64,000 nt of DNA, taken from CAVZMI01 sp050011775. GTDB lineage: Bacteria > Bacteroidota > Ignavibacteria > UBA10030 > CAVZMI01. The notes under the pieces are model-generated. The model searched no databases and was not told the origin of the DNA. It saw only the letters and a program-made list of their open reading frames with translations. Shown here piece by piece: positions 1-9,279 of this stretch (the first letter of the stretch is position 1; each line of letters begins with the position of its first letter). Location of the stretch: positions 124,001 through 188,000 of the forward strand of contig JBEKIL010000002.1 of NCBI GenBank assembly GCA_050011775.1, read 5' to 3'. Both the position numbers and the translations under genes were made by a program.

Positions 1-2
1 AA

Positions 3-413
3 GCTGAAGTCATCGAGGCATATGAAGGGAAACGGCTGCATTCGGTTTCCCAGACAATGCCGTTCCCAAGCATCGTGCGCCTTTCGGTGTACATTCATGT
101 CCCATATAAAAAGATTATTCTTTCACGAAAGAATATTCTTCGCCGCGATAATCATCGGTGCCAATACTGTGGAAGGGCCGATCTGCCGTTAACGATAGAT
201 CATGTGATCCCGCGGGCACGCGGCGGCGAGGATGAGTGGGAGAATCTTGTGTGTGCCTGTGTCAGGTGCAACAACAGGAAGGGAGATCGGCTTCCCGAAG
301 AAGCGTACATGAAGTTGCGCAGGCCTCCATTCCGGCCGAATCACGTGACCTTCATCCGCCACTTCGTGGGCCAGATCGATGAACGGTGGAAACCGTATCT
401 ATTCATGAATTGA
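3..413 (+). CDS. HNH endonuclease, 5' end cut by window edge
   Basis: The frame is open from base 3 and reads AEVIEAYEGKRLHSVSQT before the first ATG at 57. Family members carry this 'KAEVIE.YEGK' stretch well inside the protein, so the true start lies upstream of the window and ATG 57 is internal. The HNH core is clear: CQYCG, then LTIDHVIPRARGG, then CVRCN, giving two CxxC zinc pairs around the catalytic DH. Such proteins are predicted metal-dependent nucleases, often of unknown role, with a non-phage chromosomal setting in Bacteroidota and Actinomycetota. At least 136 residues are visible. A strong terminator follows directly. Confidence 0.9.
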   Translation, partial: AEVIEAYEGKRLHSVSQTMPFPSIVRLSVYIHVPYKKIILSRKNILRRDNHRCQYCGRADLPLTIDHVIPRARGGEDEWENLVCACVRCNNRKGDRLPEEAYMKLRRPPFRPNHVTFIRHFVGQIDERWKPYLFMN

Positions 414-420
414 CTGCGGT

Positions 421-453
421 GCCCCCATAGAAAGTAGTCGTGGGGGCTTTTTT
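421..453 (+). terminator. Rho-independent terminator after HNH gene
   Basis: Bases 421-427 (gccccca) pair with 441-447 (tgggggc) around a 13-base loop, followed by six T (448-453). It lies eight bases past the HNH stop and separates that gene from trpS. Confidence 0.88.
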
Positions 454-476
454 GTATTCAGTATATTCATAATTCT

Positions 477-1460
477 ATGACAAGAAGAAAAATCATCCTA
501 AGCGGTATGCGGCCAACCGGGAAATTGCATCTCGGACATCTCGTCGGTGCGCTTGAAAATTGGGTTGCGCTTCAAAAAGAATATCAGAACTATCACCTGA
601 TCGCCGATTACCATGCGCTCACGACGAACACCGATACGTCGCTGTTGTATCAGTATTCGATCGAAATGCTCGTTGACTGGCTTGCAGCGGGGCTCGATCC
701 TAAGGCAAGTCCGATGTTTCGCCAATCGCAGATCAAAGAGCACGCGGAGCTCCATCTGGTTTTTTCGATGTTGATTACAACTGCACGGCTCGAACGCAAT
801 CCGACTCTAAAAGACCAGGTACGCGATTTGAATATCGAAAATATGATCTATGGTCATCTGGGTTATCCGGTTCTTCAGGCGGCCGATATTCTTATCTACA
901 AAGGCGAAGTCGTGCCTGTCGGCGAGGATCAGGTTCCTCATGTCGAGATTACGCGGGAGATTGCACGGAAGTTCAACACGACATACGGTGAAGTTTTCCC
1001 CGAGCCCGAGCCGATGCTCACATCATTCTCGCGGCTTCCCGGGCTCGACGGCGATATGAAGATGAGCAAATCGGCGGGCAATACAATCCTACTTTCGGAT
1101 AGTCCTGAAGAAATCAATAAGAAGATGAGGAAGGCTGTGACCGATCCGCAGAAGATCAGAAAGAATGATCCGGGACGACCCGATATCTGTCTCGTCTTCA
1201 CCTATCACAAGAAATTCACCGCTAATGACGTTCCGTCAATACGCAAAGGATGCGAATCGGGTGCGCTCGGCTGCGTCGAGTGTAAAAAGAAATGCGCGAC
1301 AGCAATTGCCGATTACCTGACGCCGATCCGCGAACGGCGACTGTATTATGAATCGAATCTCAATGAGGTCAAGGATATTCTGCAGGAAGGCGAACGGCGT
1401 GCACGTATTGTCGCACAGCAGACGATGGCAGTTGTTCATTCGGTAATGAGATTGGGCTGA
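477..1460 (+). CDS. trpS: Tryptophan--tRNA ligase
   Basis: Class I aminoacyl-tRNA synthetase that charges tRNA-Trp. The N-terminus has the family pattern GMRPTGKLHLGHLVGAL with HLGH as the HIGH signature, and KMSKSAGN as the second signature near residue 197. The 327-residue length is normal. A cysteine group (CESGALGCVECKKKC) in the C-terminal part is typical of bacterial TrpRS. The ATG has no visible Shine-Dalgarno sequence; a TATATT box lies at 462-467, only about ten bases before it. It leads a string with scpA, scpB and a pseudouridine synthase, a gene order seen in many bacteria. Confidence 0.96.
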   Translation: MTRRKIILSGMRPTGKLHLGHLVGALENWVALQKEYQNYHLIADYHALTTNTDTSLLYQYSIEMLVDWLAAGLDPKASPMFRQSQIKEHAELHLVFSMLITTARLERNPTLKDQVRDLNIENMIYGHLGYPVLQAADILIYKGEVVPVGEDQVPHVEITREIARKFNTTYGEVFPEPEPMLTSFSRLPGLDGDMKMSKSAGNTILLSDSPEEINKKMRKAVTDPQKIRKNDPGRPDICLVFTYHKKFTANDVPSIRKGCESGALGCVECKKKCATAIADYLTPIRERRLYYESNLNEVKDILQEGERRARIVAQQTMAVVHSVMRLG

Positions 1461-1461
1461 C

Positions 1462-2205
1462 ATGTATAAAGTACGTCTTGTAAATTTCGAAGGACCGCTT
1501 GATCTCCTCCTGTTCTTCATCAAGCGTGATGAGCTTGATATCTACGATATTCCGATTGCGTATATCACGAAAGAGTTTCTCGATACCCTTCATCTGATGG
1601 AGAAGCTCGATCTCGATGTTGCGGGAGAGTTTATAGTCATGGCCGCAACCTTGATGCAAATCAAGGTACGTATGCTGTTGCCGCGCGATGAAGTGCTAGA
1701 GGAAGAAGAAGATCCGCGCGCTGAACTTGTCCGCCGTCTGCTCGAGTACAAGCGATACAAAGAAATGGCCGGAGAACTGCAGAAGATGGAGGTTGCCGCA
1801 CGGCGGCTCCGTTTCCGCCGGTTCTTCGAATACGATCCGAAGGATATGGGAGAATCCGAAGAGAAAGATCTCCTGAAGGATATGACGCTCTTCGATCTAA
1901 TTGCCGCATTCAAATTCACGATGGATCAAATGCCCCAGAGAACGATCCATGAAGTTCAGAAGGTGAATGTGACGGTCGATGAGCAGTGCAAATTGATTAC
2001 CGATGCGGTGAAACAGACCGGAAACGTTACATTCCTGAATCTTGTATCGTCAATGAATGAAAAAATCCGGATTGTTGTAACATTTATTGCGCTCCTGGAG
2101 TTGGTAAAACAACACGTGGTAACCGTGCGGCAGATGGAGTCGTATAGAGATATACTGATATCGAAAATCCTTGTAGGAAACTCAGTGGCGGAGACATCCG
2201 CATGA
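1462..2205 (+). CDS. scpA: Segregation and condensation protein A
   Basis: ScpA is the kleisin that bridges SMC heads and recruits ScpB for chromosome condensation and segregation. The N-terminus VRLVNFEGPLDLLLFFIKRD is the hallmark of the family, followed by ITKEFLDTL and the helical region. The length of 247 residues is typical. It starts one base after the trpS stop and overlaps scpB by four bases (ATGA at 2202-2205), so the two subunits are probably translationally coupled. Confidence 0.96.
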   Translation: MYKVRLVNFEGPLDLLLFFIKRDELDIYDIPIAYITKEFLDTLHLMEKLDLDVAGEFIVMAATLMQIKVRMLLPRDEVLEEEEDPRAELVRRLLEYKRYKEMAGELQKMEVAARRLRFRRFFEYDPKDMGESEEKDLLKDMTLFDLIAAFKFTMDQMPQRTIHEVQKVNVTVDEQCKLITDAVKQTGNVTFLNLVSSMNEKIRIVVTFIALLELVKQHVVTVRQMESYRDILISKILVGNSVAETSA

Positions 2206-3380
2206 ACGAAATAATGACCACACAGCGGATCGAGTTGAAGGGGATGATCGAAGCAATGATTTTTGCTTCGGATGAGCCGCTGTCGCTCAGTACGCTGAAG
2301 GATGTTTTCGAGGCGTCGGAAATCGACGGTCAACGCATAGAAATTGAAATGGAAGAAATCAAACACATTATCGAAGAGTTAAACGCAGAATATTCGGCAG
2401 AGAAGCGATCATACCACATCATCGAAATTGCAGGCGGATATCAGTATGCAACGCTGCTAAAATTTTCTTCATGGGTCGGAAAAATCTTCAAGGAAAAAGC
2501 CAGACGGCGGTTATCCCAATCGGCCATGGAGTCGCTGGCGATTATCGCCTATAAACAACCGGTCACAAAACCGGCCCTCGAGTATATACGTGGTGTCAAC
2601 AGCGATTATGTGCTTAAGACGCTTCTTGAGAGGAATCTGGTTGCGATTATCGGTCGCGCCTCGACACCGGGACGACCTTTGATATATGGAACAACGCAGG
2701 ATTTTTTACGTCATTTTGGGTTGAATTCGCTCTCCGATTTGCCGAAACCACGCGAGATCGAGGAACTACTGGGTGAAACCGAGCTCGAAGTCGAAAAACG
2801 AATCCTTGAAGAACAACAAATGACGGAAGAAGAAGAAATCGAGACGCAGCAAAAGCCTAGAGAGGCCGGACCGAGATTTCGGAAACCCCTGATTCCTAAG
2901 CCAAAAGAAGAATCACCGGATCAAATGCCGCTTCCAATTTTTCCCGGTGAGATAGTAGAACAAAAGCCTGAACAAGCCTCACCCGTTGAGGGCGGACCGG
3001 AAATAAGCACGCTTCAGGAAGAAAGTACCGTCATATCATTTAATGAGCAAGCGGGAGAACCCGTGCCGGAGATTCCGGAACAATCAGCGGAAAATGCCGG
3101 GAATGTCGGTTATATTCTAGAGATGACCAAAGAGGCTGAACAAATTCAATCATCTACCGGTGAGGTACTATCGGATGAAGAAATGTATAGTGAACAGAAA
3201 CAGGAGAGTATGACGTGGGAGCAAATCCCCGAAGAAGAAACACAGGGCGAACCGCTCCACCCCGGCATCGCAGAACCGACATTCGAAGAATTAAACGCCG
3301 TTATCCAGGAAAAGCACGAACGGGGCTGGGCGAAGTTGGCGCAAAAGATCAGAGATCTGCTCAAACGGCTGTTCGGTTGA
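2202..3380 (+). CDS. scpB: Segregation and condensation protein B with long acidic tail
   Basis: Residues about 10-190 form the ScpB double winged-helix unit (GMIEAMIFASDEPLS, SLAIIAYKQPVTKPALEYIRGV, GRPLIYGTT), partner of ScpA in the SMC complex. After about residue 195 there is a tail of nearly 200 residues rich in Glu, Gln and Pro with no recognisable fold, ending in a basic/hydrophobic stretch (KLAQKIRDLLKRLFG). Ordinary ScpB proteins are about 170-250 residues, so 392 is long. The tail is in frame, not a fusion to a known domain, and may be disordered. The gene overlaps scpA at its start and the next gene at its stop. Confidence 0.93.
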   Translation: MNEIMTTQRIELKGMIEAMIFASDEPLSLSTLKDVFEASEIDGQRIEIEMEEIKHIIEELNAEYSAEKRSYHIIEIAGGYQYATLLKFSSWVGKIFKEKARRRLSQSAMESLAIIAYKQPVTKPALEYIRGVNSDYVLKTLLERNLVAIIGRASTPGRPLIYGTTQDFLRHFGLNSLSDLPKPREIEELLGETELEVEKRILEEQQMTEEEEIETQQKPREAGPRFRKPLIPKPKEESPDQMPLPIFPGEIVEQKPEQASPVEGGPEISTLQEESTVISFNEQAGEPVPEIPEQSAENAGNVGYILEMTKEAEQIQSSTGEVLSDEEMYSEQKQESMTWEQIPEEETQGEPLHPGIAEPTFEELNAVIQEKHERGWAKLAQKIRDLLKRLFG

Positions 3381-4099
3381 ACCGGTTTTTATCACAGGCA
3401 GGAATCGCGTCACGTCGCAGAGCGGATGAGCTTATCGCACATGGTGAAGTTCGTGTAAACGGGGAAATTGTACGCGATCTCGGCACAAAAATCGATCCCC
3501 GAAAAGATCTGGTCTATTTCCATGATAAACAGGTTGCGGTTGTCGATGATGAGCGTGAGTATGTCGTTTTCAACAAGCCGAAAGACTGCATCACAACACT
3601 GAGTGACGAGAAGGGTAGGACAACGATTCTTGATTACGTGAGGACAAAGCACAGGCTGTTTCCCGTCGGAAGGCTCGACAGAAATACAACCGGTGTATTG
3701 CTTCTCACAAACGACGGCGATCTCGCACACAGGCTGATGCACCCGCGGTACGAATTTCCAAAAGCGTACCGGGTTGAAATCGATCGAAGCATATCGGAGG
3801 ATGACGCAAAAAAAATCGCAGCCGGGATTCGGCTGGAAGATGGCATTACCTCGCCTGCCGAGGTATTTATTCTTCCAAATACAAACAGGAAAAACATCGG
3901 GATAGTCGTCCATGAAGGCCGGAACCGGATGGTGCGGAGGATGTTCGAAATATTGGGATATGAAATCCTTAAACTCGATCGCGAGGGATACGGCGAAATT
4001 ACGACCGAAGGATTGCAGCGCGGAGAGTGGAGATATCTTAAAAGAAATGAAATACAAAAACTCCGGCAAATGACCGGAATAAAACAGAATCTTGCATAA
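3377..4099 (+). CDS. rluB: rRNA pseudouridine synthase, RsuA/RluB family
   Basis: An S4 RNA-binding domain (NRFLSQAGIASRRRADELI, then GEVRVNG) is followed by the pseudouridine synthase domain with the catalytic motif GRLDRNTTGVLLLTNDGDL; the Asp in GRLD is the nucleophile. The enzyme isomerises uridine in large- or small-subunit rRNA. The open frame extends upstream inside scpB, but homology starts at 'NRFLSQ', so I place the start at TTG 3377, which overlaps the scpB stop as TTGA. That gives 240 residues, normal for the family. Whether it acts on 23S (RluB) or 16S (RsuA) cannot be told from the sequence alone; position next to scpB favours RluB. Confidence 0.9.
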   Translation: MNRFLSQAGIASRRRADELIAHGEVRVNGEIVRDLGTKIDPRKDLVYFHDKQVAVVDDEREYVVFNKPKDCITTLSDEKGRTTILDYVRTKHRLFPVGRLDRNTTGVLLLTNDGDLAHRLMHPRYEFPKAYRVEIDRSISEDDAKKIAAGIRLEDGITSPAEVFILPNTNRKNIGIVVHEGRNRMVRRMFEILGYEILKLDREGYGEITTEGLQRGEWRYLKRNEIQKLRQMTGIKQNLA

Positions 4100-4224
4100 A
4101 AAATCGATCGAGATTACTGATCGCGGATTGTGGATTTCGGTTTGAGGCGTACAATACAATCAATCCGAAATCGAAAATCCGGAATCGACAATCTCTCAAA
4201 AATCTAAATCGCTTTGAGGATCGC

Positions 4225-5736
4225 TTGGAACAACAAGAGCATATCGAAGATTTAAACACCCTGATGGCCCGGAGGCGTGATGAGCTGAACGAACTTCGCT
4301 CGATCGGCATCAACCCATATCCTTATGCATTTGAACGGACAGATTTTTCAAAGGATATTCTCGAATCCTTCGTCGATGGTGCCCCGCAGCATGATGTCGC
4401 TGTGGCCGGCCGCATCATGGCAATCCGCCGGATGGGAAAAGCTTCCTTTTGTCATATTCAGGATTCGAAAGGGAAGATTCAAATCTATCTGAGAAAAGAC
4501 GACATAGGCGCACCGTACGATGCTTTCAAGCTTTTTGATATCGGCGATATTATCGGCGTCAGGGGATTCGTCTTCCGGACAAAAACCGGCGAAATATCAA
4601 TTCACGCGCAGTCCATCGAGCTGCTATCAAAATCTCTCCGTCCTCTTCCGATCGTCAAAGAACGTATCGATGAGAAGGGGCATAAAACAGTCTACGATCC
4701 TTTTTCGGATAAAGAACTCAGGTATCGCCAGAGATATGTCGATCTGGCTGTGAATCCCGATATACGTGATGTTTTTATAAAACGTGCACTTATAATTCGG
4801 ACGATCAGGCAGTTTCTCGATACGCGCGGATATCTTGAGGTCGAGACGCCGATACTCCAGCCATTATACGGCGGTGCATCGGCGAGGCCGTTTGTCACGC
4901 ATCATAATGCGCTGGATATCCCGCTCTATCTGAGGATTGCCGATGAGCTGTATCTCAAACGTCTCGTTGTCGGTGGGTATGATGGAGTTTATGAAATATC
5001 GAAAGATTTTCGGAACGAAGGGATGGATAGGGCTCACAATCCGGAATTCACCATGCTTGAGCTCTACGTCGCGTATAAAGATTATAACTGGATGATGGAG
5101 CTTGTCGAGCAAATGATCGGCGATGTCGCCCTTGCGCTTTACGGTACTACGAAGATTACTGCCGGAGAGCACGATATCGATTGTACACCACCGTGGCGGC
5201 GTGTAAGGATGTTCGATATCATCCAGGAATATACAGGATATAATCTGCGCAAAAAACCTGAAGCGGAGGTTCGTGAGATCGCAAAGACATTGCATATCGA
5301 TATCGATCCGAAGGATGGACTTGGCCGCGTGATCGATGAAATCTTCAGCGCGAAAGTCCAGCCAATGCTCGTTCAACCGACATTCATTGTTGATTATCCT
5401 GTGGAACTTTCGCCGCTTGCGAAGCGTCATCGGAGTGAAGAAGGATTGGTCGAACGATTCGAGGCGTATGTCAACCGTCAGGAAATCTGCAATGCCTTCA
5501 GCGAACTCAACGATCCACTCGACCAGCGTGCAAGATTTGAGGAGCAGGCGAAGCTTCGCGAACGGGGAGACGAAGAAGCACAAGTACCGGATGAGGATTT
5601 TCTACGCGCTCTCGAATATGGAATGCCGCCGGCCGCCGGACTCGGCATAGGCATCGACCGCCTGATAATGCTAATGACCAGTCAGGAATCCATTCGCGAC
5701 GTACTCTTCTTCCCACAGATGAAGCCGGAAAAGTGA
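4225..5736 (+). CDS. lysS: Lysine--tRNA ligase, class II
   Basis: Charges tRNA-Lys. The N-terminal OB-fold anticodon-binding domain (residues about 50-150, VAGRIMAIRRMGKASFCHIQ) precedes the class II catalytic core with motif 2 FRNEGMDRAHNPEFTMLELY and motif 3 GLGIGIDRLIMLMT. Its 503 residues match bacterial LysRS. The start is TTG 4225, preceded by GAGGA at 4216-4220. A 125-base spacer separates it from rluB. That spacer holds an imperfect inverted repeat around ggatttcgg / ccgaaatcg (about 4133-4170) and no gene. Confidence 0.96.
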   Translation: MEQQEHIEDLNTLMARRRDELNELRSIGINPYPYAFERTDFSKDILESFVDGAPQHDVAVAGRIMAIRRMGKASFCHIQDSKGKIQIYLRKDDIGAPYDAFKLFDIGDIIGVRGFVFRTKTGEISIHAQSIELLSKSLRPLPIVKERIDEKGHKTVYDPFSDKELRYRQRYVDLAVNPDIRDVFIKRALIIRTIRQFLDTRGYLEVETPILQPLYGGASARPFVTHHNALDIPLYLRIADELYLKRLVVGGYDGVYEISKDFRNEGMDRAHNPEFTMLELYVAYKDYNWMMELVEQMIGDVALALYGTTKITAGEHDIDCTPPWRRVRMFDIIQEYTGYNLRKKPEAEVREIAKTLHIDIDPKDGLGRVIDEIFSAKVQPMLVQPTFIVDYPVELSPLAKRHRSEEGLVERFEAYVNRQEICNAFSELNDPLDQRARFEEQAKLRERGDEEAQVPDEDFLRALEYGMPPAAGLGIGIDRLIMLMTSQESIRDVLFFPQMKPEK

Positions 5737-5755
5737 TTGAAGGGTTATGTTATCA

Positions 5756-6700
5756 ATGTGTAAAACAAAAGTTCTGGTTTTTTCGATTTTGGTAATTCCT
5801 CACATTTTAAATGCCGGATGTGTCGATTCAACTCAAGTTTCTGCAACGGATCTTAATTCACTTCGATTTAATCCGGCGATTGATAGTATCTCAACATCCC
5901 CGTCGGAGTATCCTATATGCTCTTTCACACCTGCACCTGAGGTTAACGGTGCCCGTCTCGGAATTATCGGCGGAGCATTGCTGACGACTACACTCGTCAT
6001 CAATTACTACGAGCAAAATGCATGGTGGCTTGGTGAACGGGCGCCATTTCATTTTCAGAATGACTGGAAATATGCCTTGAATGTCGATAAGGTCGGGCAT
6101 ATCTATGCGACCACGGCAGCACAGCACATATTCCAGAAATCTCTTGAGTGGTCGGGTGTTCCGGAATCGAAATCGGTCTGGTACGGAGCGGGATTGGCAT
6201 TATTGTTCGAATTATATATAGAAACACAAGATGGTTTTCATAAAGAGTGGGGGTTCAGCCCGGGCGATGCGATGGGTGATGCAGTCGGTGCTTTCTATCC
6301 GGTCCTCCAGCATTATATTCCCCCGCTGAAGAATGTGAAATTTAAATGGAGCTACTGGCCGTCGGAGGAGTTGCGTGAGGGGAAAAAGCAGATGATCATA
6401 GATGACTATCAGGGTCAAACATACTGGCTATCGATTTCATTTTATGATTGGCTTCCGAAGTCGATGCAATCTTGGTGGCCGTCGTTTCTCGGAATTGCAG
6501 GTGGATATGCTGCCCGAAATCTTGACGGGATGGGGGGCGGTGAAAAACAGTTTTATATTGCGCTTGATTATGATCTCACGAAGCTTCCCGGCGATAGCTG
6601 GATTTTTAAAACTCTTAAAGAATCGGGCAATTTTTTTCATCTTCCGGCACCGGCGCTTCGTATAACACCGACAGCGACTTTTTTTGTGCTTTATTTTTAG
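5756..6700 (+). CDS. DUF2279 family (YfiM-like) envelope protein
   Basis: After an N-terminal hydrophobic segment ending near ILNAGC, the protein contains the DUF2279 pattern: a membrane-like segment (LGIIGGALLTTTLVINYY), DKVGHIYATTAAQHI, then ETQDGFHKEWGFSPGDAMGDAVGAF. Family members are predicted periplasmic or outer-membrane-associated proteins of unknown function. An upstream in-frame ATG at 5747 lies only two bases after AGGG; ATG 5756 has a better spacing, so I prefer it. The Cys at the end of the signal is not in a perfect lipobox (Asn at -3). The C-terminal part has no family I recognise. Confidence 0.75.
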   Translation: MCKTKVLVFSILVIPHILNAGCVDSTQVSATDLNSLRFNPAIDSISTSPSEYPICSFTPAPEVNGARLGIIGGALLTTTLVINYYEQNAWWLGERAPFHFQNDWKYALNVDKVGHIYATTAAQHIFQKSLEWSGVPESKSVWYGAGLALLFELYIETQDGFHKEWGFSPGDAMGDAVGAFYPVLQHYIPPLKNVKFKWSYWPSEELREGKKQMIIDDYQGQTYWLSISFYDWLPKSMQSWWPSFLGIAGGYAARNLDGMGGGEKQFYIALDYDLTKLPGDSWIFKTLKESGNFFHLPAPALRITPTATFFVLYF

Positions 6701-6745
6701 TCCGGTGTTTCGGTACAAGACGAGACGAAAAGGAGAGAAAAAGTA

Positions 6746-7474
6746 TTGATCAGCGTTATTATTCCGGCGTACAATGAAGAAAAACTCATCAGCAGGACGC
6801 TCGCACAATTTACTCCGAACCTGATCGAAAAATTCGACCTGGAGTTGATTGTGAGTGACGGCGGGAGTGATGATCGGACACTTGAAAAAGCGGCGGAATA
6901 TTCATGCAGGATTGTGAGACATACAGAACAACGCAAGCAAACGATCGCGGAGGGTCGGAATGTCGGCGCTGAAGTCGCACGCGGAGATATTCTATTTTTT
7001 CTTAATGCAGATACGATCATCGATGATCATGATGTGGAAGGTTTCATAACACAGGCGCTCCGCGAGCTGGAGCCGGAAAATGTCGTTGCGGTGACTTGTA
7101 GTGTCTATATCTATCCGGATGAAGCGACACGTACCGATCGTATAATTCACGAGCTCTATAATTGGTACTTTTTTTCGTTGAATGTGATCGGGATGGGGAT
7201 GGGGCGCGGCGAATGCCAGATAATTAAAAAAGATGCATTTAAAAAGGTCGGAGGTAATCAGAAGCATATTGTTGCCGGTGAAGACTTCGATCTTTTCACA
7301 CGTCTTATCAGGATCGGAAAAGTCCGGTATCTACGCTCACTGCGGGTATACGAATCACCACGGAGATATCGGAAATATGGATATATAAGGGTTACAGCAG
7401 CCTGGCTGCGAAATTCTGCATCGGTCTATCTCTTCAATCACTCTACACTCAACGAATGGGAGGCAGTGCGATAA
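6746..7474 (+). CDS. Glycosyltransferase, family 2 (GT-A fold)
   Basis: The sequence opens with SVIIPAYNEEKLISRTL, followed by LIVSDGGSDDRT, GRNVGAEVARGDILFFLNADT (the DxD-like metal site), a membrane-like stretch near residue 135 and a GGN..HIVAGEDFDL acceptor-loop motif. These mark a GT2 enzyme transferring a sugar from a nucleotide or lipid donor. The start is TTG 6746 with AGGAG at 6731. Acceptor and sugar cannot be inferred. The next gene encodes a Wzi-like outer-membrane barrel three bases later, which hints at surface polysaccharide work. Confidence 0.85.
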   Translation: MISVIIPAYNEEKLISRTLAQFTPNLIEKFDLELIVSDGGSDDRTLEKAAEYSCRIVRHTEQRKQTIAEGRNVGAEVARGDILFFLNADTIIDDHDVEGFITQALRELEPENVVAVTCSVYIYPDEATRTDRIIHELYNWYFFSLNVIGMGMGRGECQIIKKDAFKKVGGNQKHIVAGEDFDLFTRLIRIGKVRYLRSLRVYESPRRYRKYGYIRVTAAWLRNSASVYLFNHSTLNEWEAVR

Positions 7475-7477
7475 GCT

Positions 7478-9190
7478 ATGAACCGTATTCATCATCGAAT
7501 TCAATGGGTCTGTGTCGGCTGGCTCATCGCGGCGTTTATTGCATTTGCGCAGGTGGAAAATGTTCAGATCAATAATCCCGTATATACTTTCTTGAAAAGA
7601 ATGGAAGTGAAAGGAATTATCACGAAATATCACGACGGTTTTCTTTCTTTTTCACGGGCTGAAGTCGCGCAATTTCTTCAGACTATCAATCAGCAGCGCG
7701 AACATCTGACGGCGACAGAACGAGAGATGCTCGACGATTTCAAAACCGAGTTCGCCCAGGAACTTCATCTTCAGGACGTTCAGAGGACGGTTCTTTTCTC
7801 CGATTCAACATCGCTGCCGCAGCGTCTGACGGATCTGTTCCGATGGAAAGAGAAATATCTATATACATGGCAGGATTCGACGACCTCGCTATTTGTGAAT
7901 TTTTTATTTGCTGCAGATTTTCGTTCGGGTAATGGGAATACATATGGAAACACGACTGCAGAAACAGAGCGAATCGGAGGACGTATTCGAGGTACTATTG
8001 GAAACCATTTCGGTTATTTCTTGCAGGGGACCAATGGGCTTGTATTCGGGGATAAAATATTTGTCCGAAGCGATCCGCGGCTTCGTGAAAATTATAAATT
8101 AAGTGAACCCAACTCGAATAGTTTTGATGAAGTTGAAGGATACGTAAAACTCCACACTGATTGGTTGACTCTACAGGTCGGCCGTGAACGGCTTCTGTGG
8201 GGAAATAGCTTGGATAGCGATGGAAAACTGTACATTTCCGATAACGCTTCACCATTCGATATGATACGGTTCGATGCAGAGTATGGAATTGTAAAGTTCA
8301 GCTTCATCCACGGATGGCTCCTGAGTGAGAATAAGGCTGTCTATAACTCCTATTCCTGGTCATATGACACATATCTGTCGCCAAAATATATCGCAGGTCA
8401 TCGCATCGAATTGTCATTCCCTCACATATTCGATATAGCGGCCAATGAAATGCTGATCTATTCCCGCCCGTCCCCGGAATTAGCCTATCTCAACCCGTTG
8501 AATTTTTTTAAATCTGCCGAGCACTCTTTACAGGATAGAGATAATTCGCTTTTAGCTTTTGATATGGAAACCCATTTTCTCGAAAATCTGCAATTTTCGG
8601 GCTCGATTCTAATAGATGACATGGATTTTAAAATGCTCGGGACACGAGCATATGTCAATCAATTTGCATATCAAGCGGGTGCATACTATATTGAGCCTGC
8701 AGGCCTTGAAAATACTGATATCGCTGTGGAATATACACGAATCAACCCATATGTGTATTCACACCACATCCCTGTCAATATGTACGCCAATCATGGATTT
8801 ATCCTTGGCAATCCATTGGGGCCGAATAGTGATGCGTGGAAAATACGGGTAGGATACCTGATCTTGAGGCAGTTACAGGTCGACGGAAGTTTTGTCAGGG
8901 AAAGACATGGTGATAACCTCATCGATGCAAACGGAGTCCTTATAACGAACGTCGGCGGGAATGCATTGATGGGACATCGGTCGGGCGATGCAATGGATGT
9001 AGATTTTCTTGGCGGTGCTCGAACGAACACAAATCGCTATAGTGTGCATATTGTATATCAATTCACAAAAAATTTTTTTTGTGAGACACGATATGAATAC
9101 AGATTAGCACACGTTACATCACCGATCGATGGTGTGGTAAGCAATGTTATAGATAGATATCTTACGATTCAAATCAGGTGTGATCTCTAG
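7478..9190 (+). CDS. Capsule assembly Wzi-like outer-membrane beta-barrel
   Basis: A signal peptide (WLIAAFIAFAQ) is followed by a helical N-terminal section (residues about 25-110) with the pattern NPVYTFLKRMEVKGII typical of Wzi-like proteins, then many alternating beta-strands including LQVGRERLLWG and aromatic-rich strands up to the C-terminus. Wzi-type proteins are outer-membrane lectin barrels that anchor capsule or exopolysaccharide. The assignment rests on overall pattern and the neighbouring glycosyltransferase. Another outer-membrane porin family is possible. Confidence 0.6.
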   Translation: MNRIHHRIQWVCVGWLIAAFIAFAQVENVQINNPVYTFLKRMEVKGIITKYHDGFLSFSRAEVAQFLQTINQQREHLTATEREMLDDFKTEFAQELHLQDVQRTVLFSDSTSLPQRLTDLFRWKEKYLYTWQDSTTSLFVNFLFAADFRSGNGNTYGNTTAETERIGGRIRGTIGNHFGYFLQGTNGLVFGDKIFVRSDPRLRENYKLSEPNSNSFDEVEGYVKLHTDWLTLQVGRERLLWGNSLDSDGKLYISDNASPFDMIRFDAEYGIVKFSFIHGWLLSENKAVYNSYSWSYDTYLSPKYIAGHRIELSFPHIFDIAANEMLIYSRPSPELAYLNPLNFFKSAEHSLQDRDNSLLAFDMETHFLENLQFSGSILIDDMDFKMLGTRAYVNQFAYQAGAYYIEPAGLENTDIAVEYTRINPYVYSHHIPVNMYANHGFILGNPLGPNSDAWKIRVGYLILRQLQVDGSFVRERHGDNLIDANGVLITNVGGNALMGHRSGDAMDVDFLGGARTNTNRYSVHIVYQFTKNFFCETRYEYRLAHVTSPIDGVVSNVIDRYLTIQIRCDL

Positions 9191-9279
9191 AGTCTTTCAT
9201 GCCTTTTATTTAAAGATACATTGTTTATTAGGTCTTGTATCGGACGGAACGAAGGGACACTTTTTAAAGGGGAAATATA

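Noticed and set aside
3410..4159. 249-codon minus-strand frame within rluB
   Set aside because: Shadow of a well-supported pseudouridine synthase gene.
4864..5583. 239-codon minus-strand frame within lysS
   Set aside because: lysS has all class II motifs on the plus strand; the minus frame has no family pattern.
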